From: Urophycis tenuis
Taxonomy: Eukaryota > Chordata > Actinopteri > Gadiformes > Phycidae
Direction of reading: 5' to 3'
NCBI GenBank assembly: GCA_036785325.1
Contig: JAXIVH010000173.1
Coordinates: 1-64,000 of the forward strand
DNA length: 64,000 nucleotides
In this document: positions 36,001 through 45,764 of the stretch, piece by piece
Layout: every line of letters begins with the position of its first letter
How positions within the stretch are numbered: the stretch's first letter is position 1
The notes under the pieces: model-generated
Told to the model about the DNA's origin: nothing
Databases searched by the model: none
Seen by the model: only the letters and a program-made list of their open reading frames with translations
Made by a program: the position numbers and the translations under genes

Positions 36001-37930
36001 TGATATAACACTATACACTATATGCATTTTCATCTGAAAAGGCAACAGCTTTTTTTTTATTTGTTTTACATTTTGTAAATCTTAACAGTAAAAGGCTAAT
36101 ACTGTGTAAGATTATAGAAAGCCTATTCATTATTTCAGTTCTGTTTTACATGCAGTTTGTTGCCAGACTGAAAAGTTACTAACAAAACTATACTAGACAA
36201 ATTGCAAATAACTTGTTCAGCTCAGTTGTTTTAAGAATCTCAATTCTGATCTAGGAAATGCACCAAAGCAACTAAGAAATTGTGATGACTCACTCACTCA
36301 ATATGGACAAAAACGATGTCCTCTAGATGGCAGTAGTGCATCTATTCCCCCCCCCCCCCCCCCCCCCCATGCTAACATGAGAATAATGGTACAGCCCTGT
36401 TTACCATTTTATAAAGTAGCCTAGTGCAGAGCACTGTAGCACGGGTATGCTATGCCTATAAGTCTATGAATGTTCTCATTCATCCAGGTCATGTTTAATC
36501 CAGCCAACAATTAAATCGAGCGCAACTGGACTTAGATTTGTCAGTGAAGACATTTCGCCTCTTATCGGATCCAAGCGGCTTCATCAGTTCGTAACGCGTT
36601 ACGAACTGATGAAGGCGCTTGGATCCCGCTTGGATCTCTGTTTTACCCTTAGGTTACAGGTTCCGTGGGTGATCGTGACTGAGATGATTTCACTTCGCGC
36701 GCGCAAAGACAGTACAATGCAGCTAGGGGATGTCAGCGTCTCAGCTAATGAATCTGTACAGATTGTAGCCTAGCCTGCTAAGATGCTACGTTTGGGTGTA
36801 CGTCGTAACAACGAACAATAAATAAATGTTGTGGCGCTGTATCAAATAAAAAATTAAATTTAAGACCTGTAAACGAAATTTAAGACCTGTGAACAAAATT
36901 CAATACCTTTTCAAGGCCTTAATTTCTGAATACAAAATTTAAGACTTTTTCACATTTTTAAGACCTCGCGGGAACCCTGCTTACTGTTAACATAAAATAT
37001 ATTACAGGACCTACGTTAAATACAGCTAAATACAGAAGAAAAAAAGAACAACTTACCAGTACGCTCTTCTGCAGGTCGGATATCATGTATTATGGTTTCA
37101 CCAGCTGGATCACACGTGTTGATCAGTGAAATCTGTGCTGCACGTGGAATATATGCGTTATCATCCTATTACAGATGTTCACTGAGGGGCGTGAACACAT
37201 TGCAAGTGCAAGCGAGGTCATTCGCAAAATGTGCATCCAACAACGTGGCGCGTGTACAAGGCCATTGACCTTGCATTTGCTTGTATGCTCTGTGAATGTG
37301 CTGTCTTTTCCTCATTCCTTGTATATTGTGTAGTATATATTTTTAATCTTTAGTCACTATTGCCTAATCTAATATTTTCCATATAGATGCCAAGGAAATA
37401 CTGGTCCTCACTAGCCTGCCAACACTGATGCACCCTTCAGTCCACAGAGTAGGGAGGAAGACCGTAAGGCACACTATTGAAGAGGCCAGAAGGGCTTTTA
37501 TTGAGATCAAGCCAGTAAGTAACCTTTTTTGTTATTCCTTCAAACTTCATACTTACCAGTATAATCGATTTCATATTGATATATATATATATATATGTTC
37601 CTTTCTTCTCTCCCCTTTTCTCTATTGTAGATTGGAACAAATATGGTGGAATTCCTGGCCGAGGCTGGGGCCTCAAAGGCATACCCCTTTATTTTGATGC
37701 TGGGGGAGGAGAATGCCTGCTCCCAGGCATTTGTCATACTGTCAGGGCAGGCAATGGAACAGCACACACTCCTTGGGGCAGTTGATGTGTGCTTTAAAGC
37801 TTTTTATGTCTTTTACATCAACTACCCCAAGGTGTGTGCCCATGTGTGGGAGCTTTTTCAGGTCGCAGTCTACAATATGGGGGGTGCCGTTTCACCTGCA
37901 GTGAACTTTTTAGCAACACAGTTGGCTTAG
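27097..37930 (+). CDS. SAM-domain gene of the SAMD3-like multicopy fish family, nine exons
   Basis: Exons, all bounded by GT/AG: 27097-27206, 30562-30734, about 31072-31214, 31343-31427, 31712-31855, 32234-32424, 33600-33735, 37387-37514 and 37631-37930. The first reads DNESFFLLDEGTIQALIPKI, the core of a sterile alpha motif. Later blocks include ILDSLTKDGFITIAQHR, LATSLVQTFPSLRDG, DTWYTKGRNHHPATGF and KTVRHTIEEARRAFIEI. The last exon has FILMLGEENACSQAFVI and GAVDVCFKAFYVFYINYP. These match, from memory, the multicopy teleost proteins labelled SAMD3-like; their biochemical role is unknown to me. After HHPATGF in exon 5 there is a small deletion with a frame change before NIRKRIRSWRRG, so this copy may be dead. 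The 5' start exon was not found. AATAAA at about 38472 may be its polyadenylation signal. A transposase frame lies inside its first intron here. Confidence 0.6.
27336..30270 (+). pseudogene. Zinc-finger DDE-type transposase-like gene, broken
   Basis: Without the 454-bp insertion at 28554-29007 and one 9-bp duplicate, a frame of about 823 codons runs from the ATG at 27336 to the TAG at 30268. The N-terminus has two C2H2-like fingers (CFQCKEQI...HLRAVHH; CCEQGCGRTF...HLLEHG). The C-terminal half has DNFAPDINHAILEGIWPLE, PKHHFMVHYP and MRFEAKHGFFKR, with D-x-x-H and H-rich blocks recalling CACTA/EnSpm or KDZ-type transposases; I cannot decide between them. Two nonsense codons, at 28095 (TGA) and 29689 (TAG), stand where tryptophan (TGG) is likely. 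It lies in an intron of the SAM-domain gene on the same strand and may be the second gene of one two-gene transposon. A/T-rich sequence with AATAAA-like motifs follows at 30298. Confidence 0.65.
28554..29007. mobile_element. MITE with 9-bp target duplication inside the transposase frame
   Basis: Termini TAGCCTGG at 28554 and CCAGGCTA ending at 29007. The flanking 9-bp direct repeat GTTTGCCGC lies at 28545-28553 and 29008-29016. Removing the element and one repeat restores the reading frame across HHVCRWCRVDRD. A 9-bp duplication suggests a Mutator- or Merlin-type enzyme; the superfamily is not settled. Confidence 0.85.
30735..31071. other. Intron of the SAM-domain gene, no feature seen
   Basis: Between exons 2 and 3, AT-rich, no recognisable repeat. 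The flanking sites are GTAAGT at 30735 and TTATACAG at 31071. Confidence 0.5.
32459..32679. mobile_element. Hairpin MITE
   Basis: CTACTGAAGCTGTAAAG at 32459 is answered by CTTTACAGCTTTAGTAG ending at 32679. The inner parts (CACTCAAAAAGCATCGCTG and GTGGTGCTTTTTGAGCG) are also inverted, so almost the whole element folds on itself. It lies just after the donor of SAM-gene exon 6. Confidence 0.75.
32717..33548. mobile_element. Foldback element, 832 bp, arms of nearly 400 bp
   Basis: Starts GTATGAGGGGTCAAAGTAAC and ends with its complement GTTACTTTGACCCCTCATAC. The inverted match continues to the centre near 33140, for example CACCTGTCAATCATA near 33070 against TATGATTGACAGGTG near 33200, and GATTGATTTAACTAATTTG-like blocks. 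AGCA flanks both ends (32713-32716, 33549-33552). Non-coding. It lies in the intron between exons 6 and 7 of the SAM-domain gene. Confidence 0.85.
33806..34830 (+). mobile_element. Non-autonomous hAT, complete
   Basis: Termini CAGTGGCGGCTGGTGG at 33806 and the complement of CAGTGGTGGCCCGTAC ending at 34830. Perfect 8-bp duplication ATTTACAG (33798-33805, 34831-34838). Encodes nothing intact. Related to the truncated inverse copy 33 bp downstream. Confidence 0.9.
34863..35389 (-). mobile_element. Truncated inverse copy of the preceding hAT
   Basis: Begins CAGTGGCGGCCGTCCATTTA, the 3' end of the 33806-34830 family in reverse. It ends at CTCCATTTCAACCACC without the outer terminal bases. Shared internal blocks include TAGCAGGGAGCAGTCAGGC and TTTTAGGGCTTCATTTT. 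The two copies lie tail to tail. Confidence 0.75.
35709..36979. mobile_element. hAT-like element with 6-bp target duplication
   Basis: Starts CAGGGTTCCC at 35709 and ends GGGAACCCTG at 36979, flanked by CTTACT (35703-35708, 36980-36985). Repeated AATTTAAGACC...TTTTTAAGACC blocks sit just inside both ends. A 6-bp duplication fits the hAT6 group as I recall it. It contains a poly-C run near 36347-36368 and a 60-bp palindrome. Lies in the long intron before SAM-gene exon 8. Confidence 0.75.
36567..36626. repeat. 60-bp palindrome without spacer
   Basis: The left arm (36567-36596, GGATCCAAGCGGCTTCATC...) and right arm (36597-36626) match with one mismatch; the centre is TAACGCGTTA. The upstream 36480-36566 resembles a common fish interspersed repeat (TTTGTCAGTGAAGACATTTC). 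Confidence 0.9.
37571..37597. repeat. (TA)n microsatellite
   Basis: Short run of TA dinucleotides in the last intron of the SAM-domain gene. Confidence 0.85.
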
Positions 37931-37985
37931 TTTTGTTTTTTATTTTTTTATACTAACTGTTTTTATTGTTATGTAATATTGATCA

Positions 37986-38362
37986 ATGATCAACGATCAA
38001 CGATCAACGTCGATTAAGATCTCCACCCTTAGTGCTGTGCAGACTGTTGAATACACTTTGCAGACTAGGAACCAGACTGGGGTGGAAATGTTCAGAAGTG
38101 ATGATTTGAAGTTTGGGGAGGTAGATAGGAGGTTGTGTTCTAACATTAGTGCAGCTGGAACTAGGGACAAAGCCCAACGACAGGAAAATCAGCATGTAAT
38201 CAGAGAAAGGAGGGTTGAGTTTGGCTGCCAGCCATCTACCAGTGCTGCCAGTAATAGGGCAGAGGTGGTGGAGAACGATAGTGTGGCCCGAAAGAGGCAC
38301 ATTGCCAAGTAGCGAAAACGGGCCCTTGAAAGGCTTGTCCAGGCCAAAAGAATGAAAAAATG
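37986..38362 (+). CDS. Unrecognised coding-like fragment
   Basis: An open frame from about 37986 reads VEYTLQTRNQTGVEMF, then LKFGEVDRRLCSNISAAGTR, then CQPSTSAASNRAEVVEN. It continues past one TAG at 38310 as RKRALERLVQAKRMKK before a stop. The highly charged, Arg/Lys-rich end looks like real protein, possibly a nuclear protein tail. No family is recognised. It lies just after the last SAM-gene exon and before AATAAA at 38472, so it could be that gene's 3' untranslated region instead. Confidence 0.3.
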
Positions 38363-38579
38363 AAAATAATATTATGTTGATATGTTGCCAAATTTGGCCA
38401 ATGGGATTTACTGTTTACTTCTCCTGAATGGTTTTAATTTAAAATGTTTTAACTGACCAGTTTATGGGTCAATAAATGTGCAATTTTTACCATAAGAATA
38501 TGTTGTCTTTTCCCTTTATTTTCTTCTGGGAGTACACCTGAGTGCTTAATTTACATGTTAAAATAGCAAAATTTGGCTG

Positions 38580-38857
38580 GAGGGGGGATGCCCCCAGACC
38601 CCCCTACAACGGTTTAGTTTGTCACCTTTTTCAGCCCTTATGAGTTTGCAGGTATGACCAGTGGAGATTATGGTGGCGATGCTGTAGCTAGCACCTCAGC
38701 AGCTAGTGCTGCACCTACCCCTACCAGTGTTGTAGCTAGCAGCACATCAGCTAACGTTAGTAGTGATCCTGCTTCCTGCATCACTCCAACAGTAGCTAGC
38801 ATAACACAGCATAAGCACTACTTCTACTCTACCTCCTCCTTTACCAGGTGTTCTTAC
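38580..38857 (+). pseudogene. Possible N-terminal fragment of an outer hAT gene
   Basis: A G/C-rich block (GGGGGGATGCCCCCAGACCC) is followed by an open Ser/Thr/Ala-rich stretch from the ATG at 38654, ending about 38857 where the BED-finger hAT begins. GCTAGC recurs several times. Such Ser/Ala-rich starts precede MYM/TTF-type hAT transposases in fish, and a C-terminal piece of that class lies at 45765-46271. Linking the two is inference. Confidence 0.3.
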
Positions 38858-40749
38858 TAGTGGTGCTCCGATCTGATCGGCCGATATACCCATTATCGGT
38901 TTTGATCTGCATTCTTAAAACTGCCGATCACTCAAGGCCGATCAGATGACATAAGATATGGAGAAGTAGTGACGTTTCAATATCGTGATAGGCATTTCAA
39001 GCCGCCAATAACGGTAATAAATGATTTGTGATTGGCTGTCTCTCCGTGGCCTTCGGGGGCGGGACCATGGGGGGAAAACCACTGAGAGAAAAATGCCTGA
39101 GAAAATGTCTTCGCCGGTCTGGCAGTATTTCAAGGTGTCGGAGAAAGATAATAAATTAGCAATTTGCAATGTCTGCTCAAAAGCAGTGCCTCGTGGGGTA
39201 ACGCAACAAAGGAGTTTTAACACCACAAATCTAGTACGGCATTTGAAGGCTTGTCACATCAAAGAATTTGACAAGTTTTTGAAGTTGGCTAGTGCTAACT
39301 TAGCGGCTAAGGCAGAAAAAGAGAGAGAGCGTGCGAAGACCCAAACGCCACTCACTCAGCTGACCGTAACAGAGACACTAAAACAACGGCAACCATACAG
39401 CAATAGCAACAACAGACAAAAGGAAATTAATGCAAAGGTAATGGAATTTATATGCCTTGATCAGCAGCCGCTGTCTGTTGTAGAAGACGCCGGGTTCAGA
39501 TGGCTCGTGTCATGCTTGGATCCATGCTATACGCTGCCGGGGAGAAAATACTTGACTGATATTTGCCTGCCGGAAGTACACCAAACTGTCTACCCGCACA
39601 TCATGAGCCTTATGAAGGACAACATCGCGGCAGTCAGCTTCACGAGTGATATTTGGAGTCCCGGTGTCTGTCCTATGTCTATGCTGAGCCTAACGGCGCA
39701 GTTTATTAATGTAAACTTCGTGCTGACTAAAGTGGTGCTTCAATCAAAAGAGTTTCCCGAATCACACACAGCGAGGCTCTTGCTGCAGCTTACGCAGGCA
39801 TGTTACACTAGTGGGGAATCCCACAGGAAAAGGTGCACGTTATCCTGCGGGACAATGCCAAGAACATGGAGAAGGCCATGAGGGACGCGCATTTACCTAA
39901 CCTACCGTGCATGGCACATACGCTCCAGCTCGCGGTGCATGAGGGAGTTTTGGCACAGCGTGCTATCATTGCTGTCATCGCGAGTGGAAGACGCATCGTC
40001 GGTCATGTTAAGCATTCTCAGCTTGCTTACTCCCGACTATTCGATATTCAGACACAAATGAATCCGAACCAGCCTACCAAGAGGCTACAAGACGTACCGA
40101 CCTGGTGGAATAGCACCGTTGCCATGCTAAAAAGTTTACTGGAACAGAAACGTGCTTTATGTGCTTATGCTGCCGACTTTGAATTGCATTCCACGTTGAC
40201 CATCCATGAGTGGAAATTGGTGGAAAATGTGATTTCAGTGCTTGACCCTTTTGACAAACTCACAGAAAGGATATGTTCATCAACTGCATCGGCTGCAGAT
40301 GTCATTCCATCCGTGAGAGCATTACGCCGCCTTCCCACTAGCAGCGTAGATACGGCTGCGAAACGACCGGAAGTCATACATTTCCTATGGAGAGTCGCAG
40401 ACCGCATGCAAATGGGTCCGAAGGAGTGCGGTGCGAAAAAAATCGGATCTGATGGCTATCCGGATGCGTTGAAAAATTTGAACTAGTACGACAGTCTACG
40501 GACGGTTCCTATCCGACAATCTGAACGGAAGTTAGCGTTGCTATGGTGCTGATAAACAAATCAACTTTCAATAAATGAAATAATGATTTAATAACGATAT
40601 GTTGTCACGTATTGCTTTCATTTTCATGATTTCCTAACGTTATTAAGGTAATTAAAATTCAAAATGTATAATTATTATTATTATATAGTGGCCGTTTCCC
40701 TCCAAAAAATTGCACTCATCCACATAGCAAGAAATTATCCATTCATTCC

Positions 40750-42205
40750 ATGATGGCAAATCGTCGGCTTGTCAATGCCCTTGCTGTTGCTCTTCTTTAC
40801 TCGAGACGCAATCAGAAAAATCAGAAAAAGAAGCGATCTATGTGGGTGAAATTCTACCTGGCTGTGAGGCATCAGCACGGGAAGTTTCACCGTCTGGTGG
40901 GCGAGCTGCGGCTGAATAATGGTGAGGATTTCAGGGAGTATTTCAGGGTGTCGCGCGGTCAGTTCGACAAAATCCTCCACCGTGTTGGTCCACGGATCAA
41001 GAGAGCTGACACCCGGTTTCGGAAATCTATTTGTCCGGCTGAACGCCTGGCCATCTGTCTCCGGTGAGTTTCTACTCTGTCACTCTCCCCTTGATATTAC
41101 ATATCATATTATAGATAATAGGCATATGGCCCCTACCATGGCCCTGCAACTGATTGTTTTTGCCCAACATAACCAATGAAACTGATTACATGATGGAATT
41201 GTATAAATGGGAAAATCATTCGACTATTTCATTATTAAATAAATAAATATATATTTTTTAAAATATTTTTTAATTATGTTCTTTCAGACACCTGGCGTCT
41301 GGTGACTCCTACAACTCCATCTCCTACCGGTTTCGAGTGGGCTGGAGCACCGTGTCTCTGATTGTGCCTGAGGTGGCCAAGGCTATCTGGGAGGAGCTAG
41401 TGCCAGTGTACATGCCTGTGCCAAAGGAGAGGGATTGGCAGGAGATAGCAGATCTGTTCTTGACCAAACGCGGCTTCCCCAATTGTGTCGGGGCCATTGA
41501 TGGGAAGCACGTGAGGATCGTGGCACCACCCAATTCAGGCTCCCTTTTTTTTTAAACTATAAGGGGACCTTCTCCATAGTGCTCCTTGCGGTGGTAGATG
41601 CCAACCTCTGCTTCCGTGTGATCGATGTGGGTGCCTATGGTTGTGGGCGCGATGGAGGCACACTGAGGGAATCTGCCTTTGGTTGTGCTCTACAGGCAGG
41701 CACCTTGGGAGTCCCGCCAGATGCCACCATCCCTGGAGCAGAGGATCTTAGGCCGCTTCCTCACAACTTTGTGGGGGACGAAGCCTTCCCACTGCCCCGT
41801 CACCTGATGCGTCCCTATCCTGGAAGGAATCTCTGCAGACGCCGTCGGTTGTTTAATTACCGCTTGTCTCGGGCAAGAATGGTTGTGGAGCAAGCCTTCG
41901 GTGTGCTGGCAGCCAGGTTTAGAATTGACCATAGAGTGATGGGGCAGCATCCCCGCAATGTGGAGATGTGCGTGAAGGCAACCTGTGTCCTCCACAACCT
42001 CCTTCGCCAAGATGCACCACAACGCACCTCGCCACCTAGGGAGAATCCAGTGCCCCACCCTCCCTCCTGCCGTCTGCTAAGCTTGCCCAGTGTCACCCGA
42101 CAAGGTGCTAATAATTCCACCGCGGAGGCAGTGCTTGTCAGAGAGGCATACACCACCTACTTTTCCTCTGAGGCAGGAGGTGTCCACGAATATGCTATTG
42201 AGTAA
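40750..42205 (+). pseudogene. PIF/Harbinger transposase (HARBI1-like), one frameshift
   Basis: Exon 1 spans 40750-41063 (donor GTGAGT) and exon 2 begins at 41288 (acceptor TTTCAG). The N-terminal half has YFRVSRGQFDKILHRVGP and AERLAICLRHLASG. The DDE nuclease has CVGAIDGKHVRIVAPP (first Asp), AYGCGRDGGTLRES (second Asp) and MVVEQAFGVLAARFRI (Glu). All three acidic residues are present. The only break is a T run at 41544-41552: nine Ts instead of the eight needed to read SGSLFFNYKG, giving an early stop. HARBI1-type proteins need a Myb/MADF partner for nuclear import and end binding; that partner lies on the other strand at 42460-44061. Length after splicing, about 410 residues, is normal for the family. 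Confidence 0.85.
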
Positions 42206-42349
42206 TATTTACAGGCAATTAGCCTACAAACTTTTAAGGGCCAACCGTGTTATGTGTCATTTATTAATATGACGTTGGATGTCACTTAAGTTCATTTGTG
42301 AGTCAAGGCAGGTGACCCAATACTTTTGGTAATATAGTGTACAAGTGAT

Positions 42350-42378
42350 GTGTGTGTGTGTGTGTGTGTGAGAGAGAG
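42350..42378. repeat. (GT)n(GA)n microsatellite
   Basis: Short GT run followed by GAGAGA between the converging Harbinger genes. Confidence 0.85.
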
Positions 42379-43164
42379 TTTGTGTATGACCACCAGAAGC
42401 ACCAGATTCTGTAAAACAATAAACACAAAACAATAATGAAAAGGTGAGATGGCAGCATGCTACACAGTATCAATGCCAGTGTGGAGAACATTCACAACAA
42501 AATACTTACACTCAAATTCAGCTTCATATATGAGCTGGTGAATTTTAAGCTTTGTAATAGCATTTTTTTGGATTGACAATCGTTTAAGGGCAGGGAGCAG
42601 GCTATCCAAAAAGGCCTGGTCTGCGTCTTTGTCTTGTCTTTCCGGTTCCTGATTTGCCAATTCAATTGCGGTAACGATCCTCTCCTCAAATGCGGAGGGG
42701 CCTGGTGTGACATGTCGCCGCCTACGCCTGCGCTCCCCTGACAGCTCTGGTGTGCCCTCTCTCTCGGGTGGGTGCACAGTACCCTGTGTTTGTCCCTCTC
42801 TTCCCTGTGCATCTGTGGCTGTCTCTCTCTCTCTCCTGATTCTCTCCCTCTCTCTCCGTCTCTTCTGTTTCTCCGCCTGTCTCAGTGGTCTCTCCCTCTG
42901 TCTCCTGTGTCTCTGTGAGGTTGGAGGTTGTCCTCCGTGGCGTGATGAACGGTAGGAGGAAGGACATGATTTGTGCATAGCGCCAGGGGCGCTTCTGCGA
43001 GGCAGCGGCCCCGCTTACTTTTCTGGCCTGGTCCTCCCTCCTAAACCATACATACATGTCACGGAGGTCCCTCCACCTTTTTTTTGCATCCTCCACTGAA
43101 AAGCACAGACAAAGTTCAGAACAGACACATAGGTACAAATATAGGCTGTGATTATTTATCTGTG

Positions 43165-43196
43165 TCGATGGATGGATGGATAGATAGATAGATACT
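43165..43196. repeat. (GATG)n(GATA)n microsatellite
   Basis: Tetranucleotide run immediately before the foldback element. Confidence 0.85.
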
Positions 43197-43206
43197 TTAA
43201 TGACAT

Positions 43207-43735
43207 TTCTAAAACAGTTAGTCCCAATGCTTGATTCTGATTGGCTGATAGGTGTACCTTATGAGACGATAAAGTACACCTGTCCCCATCCAACTCTGCT
43301 GCTGACCGCTTCACATATCACTCCGCGCATAGCAATGACGACGACAATAAAGAAACCCGGAACCGGCTTTTTTCTGCTTTGTTATGGAATGGAACGTTAA
43401 CTTCGATTTGTTGGGTGGACTAACTATGGTCGATAAACTGCTTGTGGAAAGGGGCTGTTAAAAATAAAGTGATGCTTGCAAGCGACGTGTTGTTTCTGCA
43501 ACCTGGCCGGGAACTACTTCCTTGTATCTGGGAACTACTTTGTTGCGCATCTAGTGAATAAGTGAAACGGAAGCGTTTTTATTGCTACATGATTTTTCAT
43601 ATTGCCACGTTGGTAACAGTTTTAGAATAGCAATTAGCCACTCGACGGTGTGAATTATGGAGAAAATAAGGAATGCCTCTCAGGCGTTCCTTATTTTTCC
43701 ATAATCCACACCCTCTCGTGACTAATTGCTCAAAT
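43207..43735. mobile_element. Foldback-bearing repeat, copy 2
   Basis: Starts TTCTAAAACAGTTAGTCCC and ends GACTAATTGCT. Near-identical to copy 1 at 17258-17834. Its central hairpin is shorter: GGAATGCCTCTCAGGCGTTCC replaces the extended palindrome of copy 1, which has about 50 extra bases. Lies in the MADF gene intron. Confidence 0.75.
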
Positions 43736-45764
43736 TAAAAATAATAAAAAATTCAAACGTCCAGTCACACAGCAACACAATGGTAATGAAACACTACAAC
43801 ACTACAACATATGTGCGAGAAAAGTTCTTCCATGCAGAAACGATGCTAGGTCACCTGCTACAGCCAGTTGGTTAGCAACAGACATCAAATTATATAGATA
43901 TATACCGCTTTATCACCGACCTGACATGCCAACATCTTGTGCAATACTTCTCCATGCAGCTGCCTTTCGCTTTATATCCCGATATCCCTCAGAAGACAGG
44001 TCATAGAGAACAGGACATTTTCCGAAACCGACAAAATAAGTCTCTTGAGTCTTTCCGCCATTTTATTTTCTATTCCGACTCTTTCAACAGTCACGTACGA
44101 CGTCCGGTGGGGAAGCAGTGCGTATTACGGAGCTGATTTACGCTGCTAGTGGGAAGGCGGCGTTAACCCGTCTTCTTGAGAAAACAACTGAGACTGACCA
44201 CGGTGTGAAGACCGCCAAAGCCACGCTACTGCAAGCTGTCAAGAGGAGATTCAGCGACATTGAATCTGAGCGCCTCTACACCATCGCCACAATCCTTGAT
44301 CCAAGGTGAGAACATTCCTGTGCGTGTGGGCGTGAGAGAGAGATTCATGCTTATTTAGCTATGGCCTAAACATGATTGATAAAAGGGGCAATGCTTAAGT
44401 TGAAGGTAAAATGTAATACTGTGTTGTGTTATCCTGTGGTGTAGGATGGTTTGCACTTTCTTCAAACTCACCTGAATTTTATTTAAAAAGCAATGAATCT
44501 CAACTATAAACAGTAAAAATGCAAATTGGGGCTATGCTATGGGGCCAAGCTCATGTCTACTTAATTTAAGAGTTAAGCATAATGACCTACAAAATTCATG
44601 AAATAAATTAATGTTGCCTTTTTTTGTTTCTCATAAAAAAGGTATAAGGACAGATATTTCCCCATCAAACTCAAACAACAGGTGCGCAGGCTGCTTTCTG
44701 ATGTCCTGGGCCTGGCTGCTGCAGTGGAGCAAGGGACCAGTGAGGAGGAGAGTGCGGCAGTGGGTGAGCCCCCACAGAAGGTACCACGAGCTGGCTCCTT
44801 GCATACTATGCATGCTGAACTGCTGGCTGAAGATGAGCAACAGCATGAGGGTGGTGGTGGTGACATCCGCCAAACAGCATCACAGATCAATCTGTACATT
44901 TCAGAGCCTGTTATCCCAAGCAGTCCCGGACATCCACTTGCTTATTGGAAGGCCAATAAAGACCGCTTTCCTGCCCTCGCGCAAGCAGCACGAGTCTTCC
45001 TCTCTGCACCTTGCACGAGTGTAGATAGCGAAAGACTTTTCAGCACAGCAGGGCATATTTTAGATGAGAAAGCAGGTTGACTCCTAAAAATGCTGATGCT
45101 TATATTTATCAAGGCAAATTTGCCAGTGATGCTGCTTAATCAGAAGTAAGTTTACTTTGAATACTCTTGTACATCCCCTCTCCCTACCTTTTTTCAAAAT
45201 CCACAAAAATGCCTGGGCTGAGATAATTACAGATATATGCTTGCAGATAGAGTGGCAATGCTTTTTTTGTATTTTATTTTTGTGTTTCTGTGCACTTAAT
45301 TGGCCATTGCAATTACAGATATAGCCCGACAGATACTAGAGCAGCAATGCTTTTTTGTATTTTATTTTTGCGTTTCTGTGCACTTAGTTTCTACCTACCC
45401 CTCCAAAGGACACTAATGACCTCAACTCATTAATTTACATATAGATTGGCGTACAGATAGATTTATACTGTACATGTTTTGTTTTTTGTTTAATTGCTGA
45501 TTTGCTGAGCGCATTGATACCTCTTTATTCTGTCTGTTATCTCCTCCTAAATCCAGACAAATTGACTTAAAACTGACTGACTTGAAATATTTGATATTTG
45601 ACAGTAGCCTCTTTATGTTGCACTTTAGTTTGTGTATTATTATTTTTCCAAAGGAAAGCTACTGTATAAGCTCCAGGTTCTGTTGAGAGCCTCTAGAGTG
45701 GAATGTTGCACATGTTATTTTATTGTTGTGATTTTTATTTTATGAGTAAGAGAGAGAACAGACC

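Larger units (their letters stand above)
42460..44061 (-). pseudogene. MADF-BESS accessory protein of the Harbinger element
   Basis: Minus strand. Exon 1 starts at the ATG 44061-44059 (MAERLKRLILSVSEN) and, after a one-base frame slip near 44010, continues PVLYDLSSEGYRDIKRKAAA and WRSIAQDVGMS to about 43922. Exon 2 starts near 43096 (acceptor TGCTTTTCAG) with VEDAKKRWRDLRDMYVW and RPWRYAQIMSFLLPFI, completing a MADF (SANT-like) domain. An Arg/Glu/Thr-rich, TCTC-repeat-encoded linker follows, with a frame change. It ends in a BESS-like tail, FLDSLLPALKRLSIQKNAI, with stop at 42462-42460. The protein is expected to bind transposon ends and carry the transposase to the nucleus. Confidence 0.75.
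40325..44162 (+). mobile_element. PIF/Harbinger transposon, nearly complete
   Basis: The terminal inverted repeat CGCCGCCTTCCCACTAG starts at 40325 and its complement ends at 44162, identical for at least 24 bp. Related subterminal ACCGGAAGTC / GACGTCCGGT blocks extend it. The flanking 3-bp TTA (40322-40324, 44163-44165) is the classic TWA duplication. It carries a transposase on the plus strand and a MADF accessory gene on the minus strand, converging. Deleting it with one TTA restores the host hAT frame exactly, so its borders are certain. A foldback repeat (43207-43735) lies in the accessory-gene intron. Confidence 0.95.
38858..45149 (+). mobile_element. BED-finger hAT transposon, split by a Harbinger element
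   Basis: The left end TAGTGGTGCTCCGATC at 38858 is a hAT-type terminus. The transposase gene fills the element up to 45149. No matching right terminus was found, so the 3' boundary is the end of coding only. The PIF/Harbinger element 40325-44162 is inserted in the coding region. Confidence 0.65.
39093..45149 (+). pseudogene. hAT transposase (ZBED-like), interrupted
   Basis: From the ATG at 39093: BED finger with CNVCSKAVPRG and later LVRHLKACHIKEF, then the RNase H-like core with SFTSDIWSPG (first catalytic Asp), VILRDNAKNM (second Asp region) and LPCMAHTLQLAV. A frameshift lies near 39825, shown by the frame change before VHVILRDNAK. Coding stops at the Harbinger insertion (40322) and resumes in frame at 44163 with TRLLEKTTETDHGVK. 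A GTGAGA donor after ATILDPR (about 44306) and an acceptor before YKDRYFP (about 44643) mark an intron. The dimerisation domain has VDSERLFSTAGHILDEKAG, then a one-base frame change and LIFIKANLPVMLL. A transposase that cut and pasted its own element; now inactive. Confidence 0.85.
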
